Positions 1 through 12,500 of a stretch of 64,000 nt of DNA are shown piece by piece. The stretch spans positions 4,465,162 to 4,529,161 of the forward strand of contig VUYV01000053.1 in NCBI GenBank assembly GCA_008711295.1, in the 5' to 3' direction. Made by a program: the position numbers and the translations under genes. How positions within the stretch are numbered: the first letter of the stretch is position 1; each line of letters opens with the position of its first letter. The stretch comes from Anarhynchus alexandrinus. Lineage: Eukaryota; Chordata; Aves; Charadriiformes; Charadriidae. Below the pieces are notes generated by a model. The model saw only the letters and a list, made by a program, of their open reading frames with translations. It ran no database searches and had not been told where the DNA came from.

Positions 1-3000
1 CTTTTTCAATTAATTTAATAATTTCCCATAGGAATACACGTACAGCAATTCATTTCTCAGAACGTTGGCTGCTTTTCTAAAATGTTTCAATTAAACACAT
101 TCTGACCCCTTTGATGTTGCTCTGAATTTTAATTATTTTCTATTGCTGAATACTGGTTTAATGATGACCTGAATATATTTCTTAAAAACTAACTATGTGT
201 GTGGTTGCATATAGCGAGGGTGAGAGGTTTGTTCCTTGTGTATTGGTTATCAGCCACTCATAATGAATGGTGTGTTTCTGGAAGAACTTAGACCTTAGAG
301 GCCAGATCAGGAGAAATACCGGGCACTCTCACTGCAGGCATTTTTTATCTCATAGCAAAAGCAAAACAGAAGAAAATTTGACATGACATTTGCACATATT
401 CAGATTGGACCACGCATTCTTAAATTGTGAATTGTGAAACACATTGTAAGAGGAAAAAACCATCCTATTAACTTTTCCCCTCCTAATCCCCAATGAAATT
501 TATGCAATTTATCTGAAGGTTGGAGGGACTCCTTACAATATGGGAAATATTTAGAAGTTCTAAACTTCTTCACCAGAAGTTTTGCTTTTTTTGGAAAAAG
601 TAATACCATGTTTTCCTACTTTTCCTTTTTTCTTTCTTTTACAATCTGTTTTACACTCCCATATTACCTGAACACACTTTCCCCATCAAAATTGCTCCAC
701 ATTTTCTTCCTGAATCGTGTGTCTAACCACTGTAATTTTTTTTCCAAATCCTTGTCTGTCTGGTCTCCACTTCCAAAGATCCCCAATTTTTCCTCTTTTC
801 CTCCTCTAAGATAGAAGAATCAAAGCAGACACTCTGACCTCTCTCTTCAGATCTTTTGAGACCCTTCAGCAACACTGGGAAATAAAGCAAAGGATCAACC
901 AATCTGCAGTCTTCTGCCTGCCACCCACCAGCCAATGGTTCATTGATGACTGTAAATAACTGCTGGTCAGGCTATTTAACTCTGAAAATTACTAATTCTG
1001 AAAAGTAAGTTGCATTTAATTTTGAAAATTTTCATTCAGGTTTCCAGTGCAAATTGGGAAAAACTGCAGAAATGAACCTTCAGCTACCTGACCATACTGT
1101 TCTCCTGCGGTATTTCTGTACAGGCTCTGAGATCACCAGCTTTTTCTCCTGAGCAGGGGCACTGCCTCTGGTTTCAGCCATTTTTTATCACTCTGTATGT
1201 TGTGCATCAATGCTGTGAGAGGAGAAAGAGCCTCTGCATTTGTATGACTGTGCGATGAACTACATATTCTTCTCTTCTCATCCCACCCATGTATACACTT
1301 ACTTTCCAGGTTAATGTCCCTGCAATGATCCTCTTCAGCAATGAAAACAACTCTCTCTCAGAGCGTGAGCAGTGAGTGGCTTTGATCATCCAACCTGCTA
1401 CAATTTGCAGGTACATTGGTGATAAGAATAGATTCAAAAGCAATATTAAAAGCACCAGAACTTCAAGCTGATGGCTTCATGAGAGTTGCAAGAAGGATGA
1501 GTAAACTAGTGCCCCTGTCACTCACAGTGCTACTCAGTATGGTGCGTAAGGCCTTGTGTCACATAGAACAGGCTGCTTCTGCCATCAGGCCAGAACCTTG
1601 TTACCCCCTGTGTGACATAACATTGTTTAGCAAGTTATGTAGGCAAGAGAGAAATGTATTCCCCGAACGTAAAACCCTAGGAACACAGTGTCATATGACA
1701 CAGTGCTACATCGAGACATTCTGAGCCTGAATTTCAGAGAAGCTGAGGTCAGAAGTCAGATACTCAGCATTTCTTAAAAGCTCTGTCTTTATAATTTCTC
1801 CTTTGCTAGGCATGCTTACCATAATCCGGGTCACATTGCTTAAGGTCATTCTGTTATTTAGGTAATTAATGAGAAGACATGCAAATCCTTCCTAACACTG
1901 AAGCAAGTGTTAATTTTATGCTTTATTGGTTTATTTTTCAAAAATACGTGCCTGTACTGCTGATTTGCTCCTCCTTTTCCAAGCCAAATGCATTTACCGC
2001 TTAACACCAAGGGATGATTAAAACTGTATTCAGAGCGTGATGTGGAAGATGATTGCTGATAATTTAACCATTTGACTCTGCAATACCATTAGGCAATTGG
2101 CTGTTGACTTACCCTTTCTGCTGGTAACCCAGTTCAGGTAACCAAGTGGCGTGTTGTGTAAAGACCGCATTCCAAGAGAGCTGTAGAATCAATGAGGAAG
2201 CTGAACTGGTTTCTCTTCAGATTTCAACAAGTTCTCATTTTTCATCTTTCATAGTGTTTACTCTCTGCTTTGTATCTTACTATTTTCAATTATTTTTTAG
2301 AAACACATTTTCTCCTCTATCTACTTTCTTAGCATTAGGGGACAGAGCTAGGACCTCAGTTCAGGGCAAATTAGAATAAAAGGAAGCTTTCTTTATGATA
2401 GTGTAACCTGCTTAGCCCACTTACAGTGAGAAAGCAAAATGCAGAAAGGAGATGTCAATAGACAGTTACAATGATCTGACCCTTTGTCTACCTTTTAAGA
2501 ACCTGGCAGCAAAAGGAGATCACTCAGGTCTTTGTGAGTTCCAGTGGGTGGTTCCACTTGGGCCTTTGTGAGGATAGTGGAAAAAGCGGCTTAAAAACAC
2601 CTGATTGCACTCTGCAGCATTAATTTCTGTCATTACTCCAGCAGTTTAGACACTGTGAAAGCTACCCGCCCCCGTGTGTGCTCAGTACTGGGAGGTGGCC
2701 TGAAGCTGGCTGTTCAGACCAATGATCTTTGTGAGTTACCTTCACATGAACCACAGGCTGTCCAAATAAGGCATGTTACGGGCCTATATGGCTGGACAGT
2801 GCAATGTAGTTACATCAGGAACAGTGACCTGGCCCACGAAAAGATGACAGTAAATGATGGGGTTGAAACTGGATAGAACAAGCCTCAGACCCAGGCACTT
2901 TAAATGGGCACTGGAAATCTCCACTTCTGTTTTTTTTCTGCCAGTATACCATTCCCAGTGTTACTTTTGAACAACTCTGTGGCCGTACAGTGAGGCAGCT

Positions 3001-4544
3001 CAGGAACTAGTCCAACAAAGAATAAACCAGCAGAAAGAAACAGACTATTATTCAGTGAGATCAAAGGTCCCTGTGCAGGTTCACTATTCACCCTCTCCCT
3101 ATTGAATTTGTGTGCCCAAGAACCAGAAGATGGAAACTTCTGCCAACATGCCAGTATATATATCCTAAGTCTCAGTTTAACTGAGCTAAAACTCCAATTC
3201 CACATTTGTGGAAGCAGAATCTGTAAAAACAGTCTGAAAAGTATGTAATGGCATCTAAAGAGAAATTAAAATGGGTATTTGATTAGATTAAATGTAGTGT
3301 TTTTACCAGCATGGAATAACTTGGATTTGGGAACTTTTGCCCTGCAGACAGCTATGTCCAGCTATCTTATTGCTATAAAAGAATCCTTGAAGGAACATAT
3401 TCCTCCTTCGAAGGAATATTGCAATTTTCAGCTAAGTTAGTATACACTCAGCTGCAGACGGGACACAAATTTGATCATTACATTTAATCCTAACCTAGTA
3501 TTAAATATGAATCACGACCAATAGGTATATCCCAGAATAAGGGCATATACATTCTCTAGTTATCACAAGTAATAAACGCCAGATTATAAATACCTCATCC
3601 ACGGACAAGCGCTGCATGGCTGAAGTCTTGCACAGCTGTTTTTGAGTCAAGCAAGGAGTCTTCTTGCAGCTCCATATACTTACTCTCCTCTTGCGCTGCC
3701 TCCCTTTTATCTGTCCGCGATTTGGACTGCTGCTTGCATTGGCCTCCCCCTGCAGCACTGTGCTCCATTATGTGTGGGTTGTGCCGTGCTTCACAGGTGC
3801 CTGCAGAGAGGTTTGAAGAAGGAGACACTAAGCAAGAATAAGGTGCCAGGAAGATTTCCTTGCTTTGGAAATATTTGTATTTCCCTTGCTATCTGTCTTA
3901 AAGAGCTGACGTTGGCTGAACTCTTTAATATATTTTCCGCCCAAGCCCGCTGCCAGAACTCAGATGCTGTGGGCTAGACTAAGAGTTGGGATGAGGTAAT
4001 TGACAGAGTGAGGTGGAGTTGTTCAGCCCTCTACCCGTTACAAACAGCAGGTTATTTATTTCTATCAGGAGGACGCTTGAGATTCCCTGCACTGTGATGA
4101 GAACTCTCTCTTTTCCTGGTATTCTTAATAACAGCTTTGACTTTTCAGAGAAAGTTCTTTCCGAGTCTGGGGGGAAAAAAAAAGAATCAGAAGTAAGGCC
4201 TCTGAAGGTTGATACTACATTTAAGGAACCTGACAGAGCTTTCACGACCCTTAGTTGGGATGGCATAAGCTTATGACAGGGTATGTTTCACTCTTAATTT
4301 GCAGCAAGACAAAATAACCTTTAATTCCTGTCTTCTTGCATTCAAATATAGGATATGAGCAGACTAATCAGAAAAGTTTCTTTCCCCATTTCATGCACAC
4401 CATTGGCACACGCAATAGAAAAAAATATTGCTGGCTATTTAAGGTGATCTATGAACTATTGATTAGGAACAAGAGCTACATCAGAACTGAGAATCTGGCT
4501 TTTATTTTTACCTTTTGTGACAGAAACATCATAGCTATCTATTT

Positions 4545-4589
4545 TACTATATATACTATATATACTATATTTACTATATATACTTTATA
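4545..4589. repeat. 9-bp tandem repeat, TACTATATA x5
   Basis: Five consecutive units of TACTATATA are present. The third has one change and the fifth has one. This is an AT-rich minisatellite-like tract in the upstream intergenic region, with no coding meaning. Confidence 0.85.
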
Positions 4590-4656
4590 TCTTTTTTTTA
4601 TTTCTAATTAATTAAGCAGTAATGCAAACAGGTGCATAGTATTAAAAATGTGCATT

Positions 4657-4767
4657 TTGTACACTGTACATAAATCTGTGTATGGTGTGTTGTATGTACA
4701 TATGTACAGTATGTACACACAGCATGTACATATGTACAGTGTGTATATAAAATGTACAATTGTACAC
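4657..4767. repeat. TGTACA-rich palindromic repeat cluster
   Basis: Nine GTAC cores lie within about 110 bp. The 17-bp word ATGTACATATGTACAGT occurs exactly twice (4694-4710 and 4724-4740, period 30), and each copy contains the 14-bp perfect palindrome TGTACATATGTACA. It looks like a local duplication of a self-complementary simple sequence. Confidence 0.8.
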
Positions 4768-5680
4768 AAAAGGGACAATAGGAGTTAAAAAACATACCTT
4801 CTATAAAAAAAATACCATGAGAGAAACTAATCTGAACATTTATGATTCTGGAGTTAAGGTTCAACTCATTTTAACACTTACAAGTTTTGCTGACTTTTTG
4901 CACTGACTTTTATAAACAAAAGCTCTCATTACCTCTCCTTCTGGCTCCAAGATATTTCTAATCCTTCATTCACACAAACAGAGCTATCCAGCTACAAATA
5001 TGTGCTTATTTCTATTTATCTCACTTCTTGATGATATTTTTATATTCATTGTAATCAGTGCATTCCATCCTAACTTACCTTCTGTGCCGATGCTTATTCA
5101 GTTACATCCTCAAACTCTTTATCATAACATAATGAAAGTATGAAGTGTGAGCTCATCAAAACACACAAGGGGGTGGGGGCAGTAGCAGGCACTCTGAACC
5201 TGGTAGGTTGTCCAGCTAAATGTTACAACTGGGCTCTCCATCACTTTCCTGGGAATGGTGTCAGGCAGGGAGGTCAGCTCTGGTGCCATCTGACTTTCAG
5301 GTTGTTAAAACTTCTTTTTGCAAGCTACTGCCTCTCTTGAGATGCCAGCAAAGTAGCTCCCTGTTCTGCATACAGCAAAATCAGCTCCTTTACCCTAAAG
5401 TTTAAACTGTTAGTTGGAACAGTGTAATTTCTTGCCATATGTATACATAATAAAAATGTTAAAACAATGACGTTTTCTTTGTGGTGGTCAGAATGAAGAG
5501 AGTAATAGGGGAAAGCAGGAGACAAGGGTTCTAAATCTACACTTCTCCCTCCTCAAGAAATTATACCTACGATTTACTTATTGATTAATGCTCCTGTTAT
5601 TGATAATTTTCAGCTAGAAGCTCTCAGGAGTAGGATCACTCTCAGTCTCTCTTCCTCCTTCCTTTTGCTGACAATTAGCA

Positions 5681-5734
5681 TGACTCAGTCTACAAAGCAT
5701 CTGCAGTGTCAATGACTCAGCCATGTGACACGTG
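5681..5734 (+). promoter_or_regulatory. Paired AP-1 sites plus CACGTG E-box (candidate enhancer)
   Basis: TGACTCAG occurs at 5681-5688 and again at 5713-5720, on the same strand and exactly 32 bp apart. A CACGTG E-box follows at 5729-5734. TGACTCA is the AP-1 and small-MAF core, and CACGTG is the USF/MITF/TFEB core. The cluster lies about 3.7 kb upstream of the TMEM41B start codon. A regulatory role is inferred from motif content only. Confidence 0.3.
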
Positions 5735-8700
5735 CTCCATCAGTCCATCTAGGCGTGATTTAAAAAAGAAGCAAATACAAGTTTTTTGTGCTGTGGGAAG
5801 ACAGCTCTTTCAATTTTATAAAAATAAAACATTCCATCCAACCACCCACAGAAGGAAGTGACTTCATACAGCTGACCACTTAGCTGCCGCCCTAGTAATT
5901 GTCAATATATTTTATGTCTTTCCAGCAGGTCAAAAAAGCATTTTTCCTTTTGGTTCACATATAATTTGAAAGAACTCATATTCTGAGTTTAAGGAATATT
6001 TTTCAAAAACCAATTCATATAAAGCTTGTAGGTACTTGCCACATGCAGTCTATAGCCTCTAAGTACAAGAAGTGCTGGTGCTACTGGCAAAGCCACTGAG
6101 CAAACTCCAACTAGAGACCAGAGCACTTCTGTCATTCTTTCTCTCCTGAACAAAATATTGTGCAGCATGTGTTCCGTATCAGGAGGTGCTTAGAAAGACG
6201 CTCCAAAGACAAAGGAGATTTTATATTGTTTATGAAGATATACGTTATGTATAGGGATACTTTATACATGAAGAGAGTAAATCTATTTTCAGTCCACAGC
6301 TATCATTCTCAGTACACTGAGGAGTGAAGCTGTTTCTGGCAGTGCTGATCTCAACCATGTGTCAAAAGTTTCCTTGATCACTCACTGAGTTCCAGTTCCC
6401 AAAACTCTTTCTCCTCTGAACACATAAGGGACATGGCTTATGGTGATATTTTCCACTCTTTGCTTTCTTTCCAGTAAATGAATCTAATTTAATGTTCTAA
6501 ATAGAGGTTCTGAGTAATTTTATTTACAGAGTGAGTCCTAAGGAACATTCCCCAGACATGTCCCTTTTTTTTCCCTGAGTGAATGGAGAGGTTCTGCTGA
6601 TATTTAGGTGTGGACATCTTTGGAGGTGACTATTTAAATTGTCAGCAGATACTAAATACCACTGCCAGTTTCAAAGTTTAGTCAAACAGCCAATACATTC
6701 ACAACAGCAGTATCCCCCCCGAGGGGAACCAAGAACAGCATAAAACAGACAGTCTACAAGTCTTCTGATAGTCTAGTCTAACAAATATCACTTATGCAGT
6801 ATATTTCAACTTCAAAGGGATCTAGTTAATGAATCCTTAAATTTCATTCTGGCAGCAATTCAGAAAGCTGGAGCTCCATGACACTGAGTTGATTAGAGTT
6901 ATCTTTTTTATTTTTAATGAGATATATACTAACTCAGGCAGCTTACTGCAGAATCAGCGTCCTGGGAGCAATCTGCAGGCCATGCGCTTTTACTACACAG
7001 AAGGGGAAACACAAAGCAAGTTTGTATTGTCGTAATTGTTTGTTGCATGTCTTACAGTGGTGTCTCGGACAGTGGGAGGAGTCAGATGTTAGCCTAACCT
7101 GTGTTTCAGGTTACCTGCATTTGGGTAACACAGAGGGGCTACACTATACAAAGCAGGTTAATTAGAAGTCAGATATTCACTGAAGCAGGCTCCGCCTGAC
7201 TCCTTGGCTCTGAGTGATTACTGAACAACAAACATGCCAAACTGCGATGCATGCCTCACCATACAAACCACTACACCAAAATAAGAGATAGCACTTGCAG
7301 CATTTAGAATCTACACCTTTTGAAGTGGGGTACATATTTTATTTACATCTTTCAGTATGTGCTTTTTGTCCTCTGCTTCAGGATTAGTTGGTAAACATTT
7401 TTCTGTATAATAAGCTGATTTATAACTTTACTTCCAACATTCTTCAGTTTGGTATCTATTTGATGTTTTGTCAGAAGTTATCCAGACAAGAAAGAAGTCC
7501 CAGTGTTTGAATCATTTTACCTGGAGTACCAGAAGCAATGGGATAATCAAAGAGAGATGACAAACATGATGTGCATTTACAATAGGGGAAAAAATGCTAT
7601 CTGCTACGGTGTCAGCAATTCCCATCTTGCTAGTATGTACAATTTTCTAGTGAAAGGGTTTCAAAAAACAAAGGACTCTGTCATCTGGCACCAATGCCCA
7701 CAGCAACAAGTTCATAGACCTGACTGGCTTGTCAGGGCACTAGCATTTCTGAAATACAATTAAAAATATTATAATAGTGAATTAAATGAATTAATGAAAT
7801 AATTTGAAATAAGCTGATTCTAAACGAGTGAGTAAATTAAAGCTTCATGTAGAATCCGCTTGTCAGTTGAAGCTCTATTTGGAATTTGATCACAATTTAT
7901 AGTTTGGATTATTTCCTCACAATGGATTTGGCAGGGGCTGTACTTGTCTAATAGCATATAGACTATTTAGATCTTAAATGAATCATCAACCACCTGTAGA
8001 CACACTGTAACACAAGTGGGTTTTGTAGAGCGTAGCAATAAAGCAAAGTCTTTTAAGAAGTCTGTTGTGTGCTGAACTGTGTCTTCCTCACTGCCTGATA
8101 AAGACCTATGACCTCAGGAAATAAAATCTATACAATTCTACTGCTATAAAATTACTTATCTGTTGTATTTCGTACAAGCAATTTTAAAATATGTGTTTAG
8201 TCATGGTAAAAGTTAGCTGCAGCCAGAGTATTCAGGTAAATGAAGGTGAAATTAAATCTTAGCTGTCCAGCTCTCTTGTGAGACCTTCCTTTCTAGGAAA
8301 AAGACCCTGAAGAAGGGCTAAAGATTTATGAGAAGATACAGCTGGAAAAGGGGAGAGAGGCTGACACACGATCTCCCTCAGCCAAGAAGCCTGCCCAAAA
8401 GTTTATGCAATGTGTGTTGCCTGCACAGTTTCAGAGTGTTCCCTCTGGAGAACACTTAACTGTAATACTTCTCGCTGGCGGGGAGAGTTGAAAGGTTAAG
8501 AGGTGTCTTATTGCCAAAAGATTGCATGAGGAAATAGGTGCTTCGAGGTCAGATTCGGCTTGAATGCCAAGGAATCTGTGAACATTGGGACATGACGCTC
8601 TAGCTTTTCTGAGGGACTTCAAACCTTCTCACTGACGGGAAGAGAAGTGAAGAAAAATCTTGTGACAGCCAGAAGAGTTTTCTTTCTTCCTGGGAAAGAG

Positions 8701-9073
8701 CAACCCGGCTCATTAGAAACAGCGCACTGAAGCTTTCTTCCCGAAAGAGAGGAACAAACCGGCTCGAAAAACCTAATAAACCTAACTGTAAAAATCAAAT
8801 AAGGTTTCCCCTTCTCCTCAAAACCCGCTACTCTTCCAGTGCCCCGGTGAGCGCCGCCTGGCCCCACAGCCCCCGAGCGAGGCCCAACCGTCCCACCCGC
8901 CCGCCGAGGGGCTCCCACCCCCTCCACAGACGTAAAGCCGCGCCTCGCGACGTTACCGAGGTAAAACGGGACGGCGGACCGGTTTTATCCCGCCTCCCGC
9001 AGGCACCATCGGCCTTTGTTTCCAGCCGAGACCGAGAAGACCGCCACCCACCGCGCTGAGGGGGCACCTCGCA

Positions 9074-9231
9074 CCGTATTTATCCCTATTGAGCGCATGA
9101 CCCGTTACCGTATATACCCATACAGCGAACAGCGCGGGAACGACGTTCCCGGAAAGGAGGCGTTACCGTATTTACCGCCAGTGACGCACCGCCACATTTC
9201 GAGACGTCAAGCCCAACACGTGCTCCCGTAT
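9074..9231 (+). promoter_or_regulatory. Cluster of four CCGTAT words in TMEM41B promoter
   Basis: CCGTAT starts at 9074, 9108, 9166 and 9226. All copies are on the same strand, and all continue with an AT step (TTTAT, ATACC, TTACC, ATGAC). The last two intervals are 58 and 60 bp. Words of the form ACCGTATWTACC are unusual inside a CpG island. I do not know the factor. Listed as an unassigned motif cluster. Confidence 0.4.
9217..9222 (+). promoter_or_regulatory. CACGTG E-box in TMEM41B promoter
   Basis: A perfect CACGTG lies 210 bp upstream of the TMEM41B start codon. It is the core of USF, MYC/MAX and TFEB/TFE3 sites. The flanks (AA and CT) do not match the full TFEB CLEAR consensus GTCACGTGAC. 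Confidence 0.4.
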
Positions 9232-9288
9232 ATGACGGCGCAGAAGCGCAACCCGTAAGGCCCCTCATACAAGCGGCACGCCGGGGCA

Positions 9289-9298
9289 GCGCATGCGC
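9289..9298 (+). promoter_or_regulatory. NRF1 site GCGCATGCGC
   Basis: This is a perfect NRF1 palindrome, a hallmark of TATA-less CpG-island promoters of housekeeping genes, where it usually lies within about 100 bp upstream of the transcription start. It sits 134 bp before the TMEM41B ATG. The ATG inside the palindrome opens a frame out of phase with TMEM41B, but it is probably upstream of the start of transcription. Confidence 0.6.
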
Positions 9299-9431
9299 TG
9301 TGAGGCAGCGGGGGCGGGAGCGCGACCCGGTGGGGTGAGGAGGAGCGGTCCGGTCCCGCCTCCTTCCCGCGGCTCTCGGTGCCGGCGAGGCCTGCCCTGG
9401 GCCTTGATTCGCCGGCCGGGAGCGCGGAGCC

Positions 9432-9513
9432 ATGGCGCAGCGGAGGGCGGCGGAGCGCGGGCCTTGCCAAGGGGCGGCGGAGAGCGCCAGGCATCAGCGG
9501 CAGCTTCTAGAAG
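9432..9513 (+). CDS. TMEM41B: TMEM41B coding exon 1
   Basis: Encodes residues 1-27 plus the first base of codon 28, starting MAQRRAAERG. The donor is GAAG|gtgccg, weaker than consensus at positions +4 to +6. The N-terminus is Arg/Ala/Glu-rich, as expected of the divergent cytosolic tail. This exon is called from the ATG context, the downstream frame match and the weak resemblance to the human N-terminus, so it is the least certain of the seven. Confidence 0.85.
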
Positions 9514-12500
9514 GTGCCGGGGCTTGGGGCGGCGGGGGGCGTGCGACCTCGTCCCGTTAACGGTCAACCACCAACGGTCAACCGCCCGCCCAACCGCCTG
9601 CGGGGGGCCAGGGGACGTTGCCCGCTGCGCCGGCCGGCGCAGCGGGCAACGTCCCCTGGCCCCCCGCGGGCGGTTGGGCGGGAGAGCGGCAGCACGGCCG
9701 CCTGAGGAGGGGCCGGTGTGTGTGAGGGGGTGAGGCGGGCTCCCCTCGCGGGGCCTGTCAGCCGCTACTCGCGGTGGGGCCGGGGGCCGAAACGGGGCAG
9801 CAACTCACCCCTCGTACACGCTAATGAGGAAACACCCGTGGGTTCGTGTGTGTGTGTTACTCCACATCCGGCATGACTGTGGTGCCAAGGGTGGCAGTGG
9901 CAGAAAGTGCAGTTTGCTGTGTTGTCCTTATTCGTCCTCTAAGTTTGGTTTGTTTGGGTTTTTTTTTTAAGTATTTATATTTTTTTTCCTCTCTGGAGAA
10001 GATATTAAAATAAACCAGCTATGGGGTATTCACGCTTGTCACTGCTACATGGATGCCACCTTACGTGCCCTTTCAGCCTTATCAGAGCCAATGCACACCT
10101 GTGGGATCACACTGACCTTAAAGCGAGTAAAATTGCCAGCTCGTCCAGCCGGCTCTGTTTGATCCATGGATTTCATCATCCTTTCGCCGTGTTTCACAAC
10201 ACTTTGGTGGCAGGGCGACCCACTTGGATGTTGTGTGTTGGCATTGTAGTCATGCCACTGGCATCTACGAATAAAAATACAGCCTTGGCGTTTTTTGTGT
10301 TCTTCAGGTGACCAAAGCTGACACTCCCTGCAAAGTTGCGCTAGCCTAGCAATGTCTGAGAGTGTTTTGATACATGCACACATACACACCCTAGTGTGGA
10401 TGCAGAAAGTTCTCACTGTTTATTTCTCTGTTTCTTTGTGCTAATTAGCTGCATTTGTGTTAATCTATGTGTTGCATGTATATGGTCATATTGGTAAGAA
10501 TAAGAAAGATATAGAAGAGGCCTAAAATGTAGTTGCATCACTTATTGTACTCCCATTACTTCCTTTACACCATAATTTGAAGGCTAATAAAAGCTTATAT
10601 AGACATATCCAAGAGAAGTCTTTTTATATGGGTGTAAAATCTATGTAATTCCCAAGTCTGAGAACTGTAATCTTTATATCCCAGGCTGGTGTGTGTGTCT
10701 GTTTACGTGTGTTTTCTCCTGGTGTATCTGTCTTGCGTAACTGGCTAGTGGTTGTGCCTGCTGTTCTTTCTTAGGAGAGGAAAAAAAACCCCAAACAAAC
10801 AGTTAATGAGCCTGTCTCAAAGTTGCATTGTACATACTGAAGATTTAACTTCAAGTTAAATCTCTAGTTAACTAGACTGGCAGAAGATTTCTGGCAAAAA
10901 GGAGAAAAAAAGTATGGCTTACTTTGTTTTGCTCTATATTTCTTTACAAATTTATTTATAAATTGAGGCTTAAATTATTATGGATCATAGAAATTGACTT
11001 CTATGGGGTGTTTGCCAGTGTAAGAACTTCAAATTTGCTTGAAAACTTTCAGGGAATGTGAGCACTGTGTTGTATATGTTATAGAAAACATCGGTGGGAA
11101 GATTATGTCCACAGAGAGCTTACCTTAACATTTTATTAAAGTATAAGTTTGGAACCCGTTGTGAGATGTGAAGGTTTTCCTGTTGGTGGTGGTTGTTTGT
11201 TTGTTTTTTTTTTAAAAAACTTTGTTTTTGTTTAATTCCAGGGAAAGCTCAGGCAGAAGGTGGATCAGCACGGACATCACTTCTTATTTTAGTGTCCATC
11301 TTCTTATCAGCTGCTTTCCTTATGTTCCTGGTATATAAAAATTTCCCACAACTTAGTGAGTAAGTATGTCAGGAAAGATTAATTTATTTGCTTTTCATTC
11401 AGTATCAAATTGTAGAGTAGCCTACATGGGGTTAAGTGATTTTTAAACTGACAAAAGTTAATTATAGACATAACCTTATTTTTTTAAAAGGGAATTTGAG
11501 TTTGTAACCTAGAGTGTGAGGATACAGAGCTTAATATTTAAGTTCTAACCCATAGGATCTGTGTAAACAGAGTTTTACCTGATCTAGGGTTTCTCTTGCA
11601 CAGTTGAGATACCGTGTTTTGAAAAGTTACTCTCTGTCGCATTAGCAATGGTAACGCACTATGTACTTAACTGTTCTCAGTTGAGAGCCAAGACATACTT
11701 GGTTAGGGCTAGGTTTACTTCAAAATTCTTTGTATAACTGGAGGCTGTCATCAAAAGGGGACATCCTTCTTCCTTAGTGTCTAAGCTTCACATTCCTTTT
11801 TTCTTCTTTCTGTTGTACCTGGTACCTCATGTTGGGAAGGTAGATAGTTTGACAAGATGGAAGCCTACTTGTCTGACAACTTTCTTTTTTTCTTTTAGTA
11901 GTTAATTTTCTGTCTGATTAACTTGCTCAACAAGTTCAGTTTACAACAGTCCAATCACTAAGTCTGGTACAGAGGAGGAGAGGACACTCAACTGTGCTGC
12001 CCAGGGTTGCACCAGATTAAGGTGTGACACGAGATTTTGCTCTTAAAGCTTTGTTTGTTTGTGAGGTAAAGCTCTGCCGCTCTTGCTGCACTTCAAATGT
12101 TATGACCCTAGTGTTCAGGCAGTTACAGTTGGTTTTGGCTGAAATGTTGATGGCTGTTCAGTTGCCAAGGTTTGGTTTGAGTAATTTTTTTTTTTTTTTG
12201 ATCAGTACTTGGTAAGAAAAAAAAACAACCTAAAAATGAAGCAGATTATTGTAATGAATTAAAAAAAAAGGTTTGAAAATATCTAAAATGGAGAATTTTC
12301 TAATACAAAAAACAGTGTAAATATCAAGTGTTAGTCTGAGAACATCGCAACAATAATCGTGGCTTGTTTGCTGAGGTTGTAGTTTAGTGATATAGTGTAT
12401 TTAATTATCTATATAGTCAGTAAGTAATTTTACTATACTGTTTGATTATATTTACTGCCATTCCTGCTTTTTTTTTTCCAGAGAAGAAAGAGAATGTATA

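Larger units (their letters stand above)
1..8827. other. Intergenic region upstream of TMEM41B
   Basis: No exon, RNA gene or recognisable transposon was found here. The sequence is AT-rich with many stops in all frames, and the open frames present are short and unrelated to any family I know. It contains the 9-bp and TGTACA simple repeats at 4.5-4.8 kb and a transcription-factor-like motif cluster at 5.68-5.73 kb, both listed separately. In human the next gene on this side of TMEM41B is IPO7, but no IPO7 exon is seen in this window. Confidence 0.6.
8828..9780 (+). promoter_or_regulatory. TMEM41B: TMEM41B CpG-island promoter
   Basis: GC content and CpG density rise abruptly near 8.83 kb from an AT-rich background and fall again after about 9.78 kb, spanning the first coding exon. 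No convincing TATA box sits at the expected distance from the start codon. Visible elements are CACGTG at 9217-9222, a CRE half-site ACGTCA near 9204, a perfect NRF1 palindrome at 9289-9298, and the repeated CCGTAT words at 9074-9231. The transcription start is probably between about 9300 and 9420, just downstream of the NRF1 site, but it is not mapped by sequence alone. Confidence 0.8.
9514..11241 (+). other. TMEM41B intron 1
   Basis: Phase-1 GT-AG intron of 1728 bp. Its first 270 bp are still CpG island and hold a MYB-type palindrome (9554-9563), an 11-bp direct repeat AACGGTCAACC (9559-9569 and 9573-9583, period 14) and the 98-bp palindrome at 9585-9682. The rest is AT-rich with no recognised element. 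Confidence 0.9.

Noticed and set aside
7503..7763. 86-codon plus-strand frame in the upstream intergenic region
   Set aside because: No homology recognised, no splice or promoter context, and a length expected by chance.
9293..9733. 146-codon frame starting inside the NRF1 palindrome and overlapping TMEM41B exon 1
   Set aside because: It is in another frame, has a weak start context, is GC-driven, and probably begins upstream of the transcription start. Splicing at 9513 would also break it.
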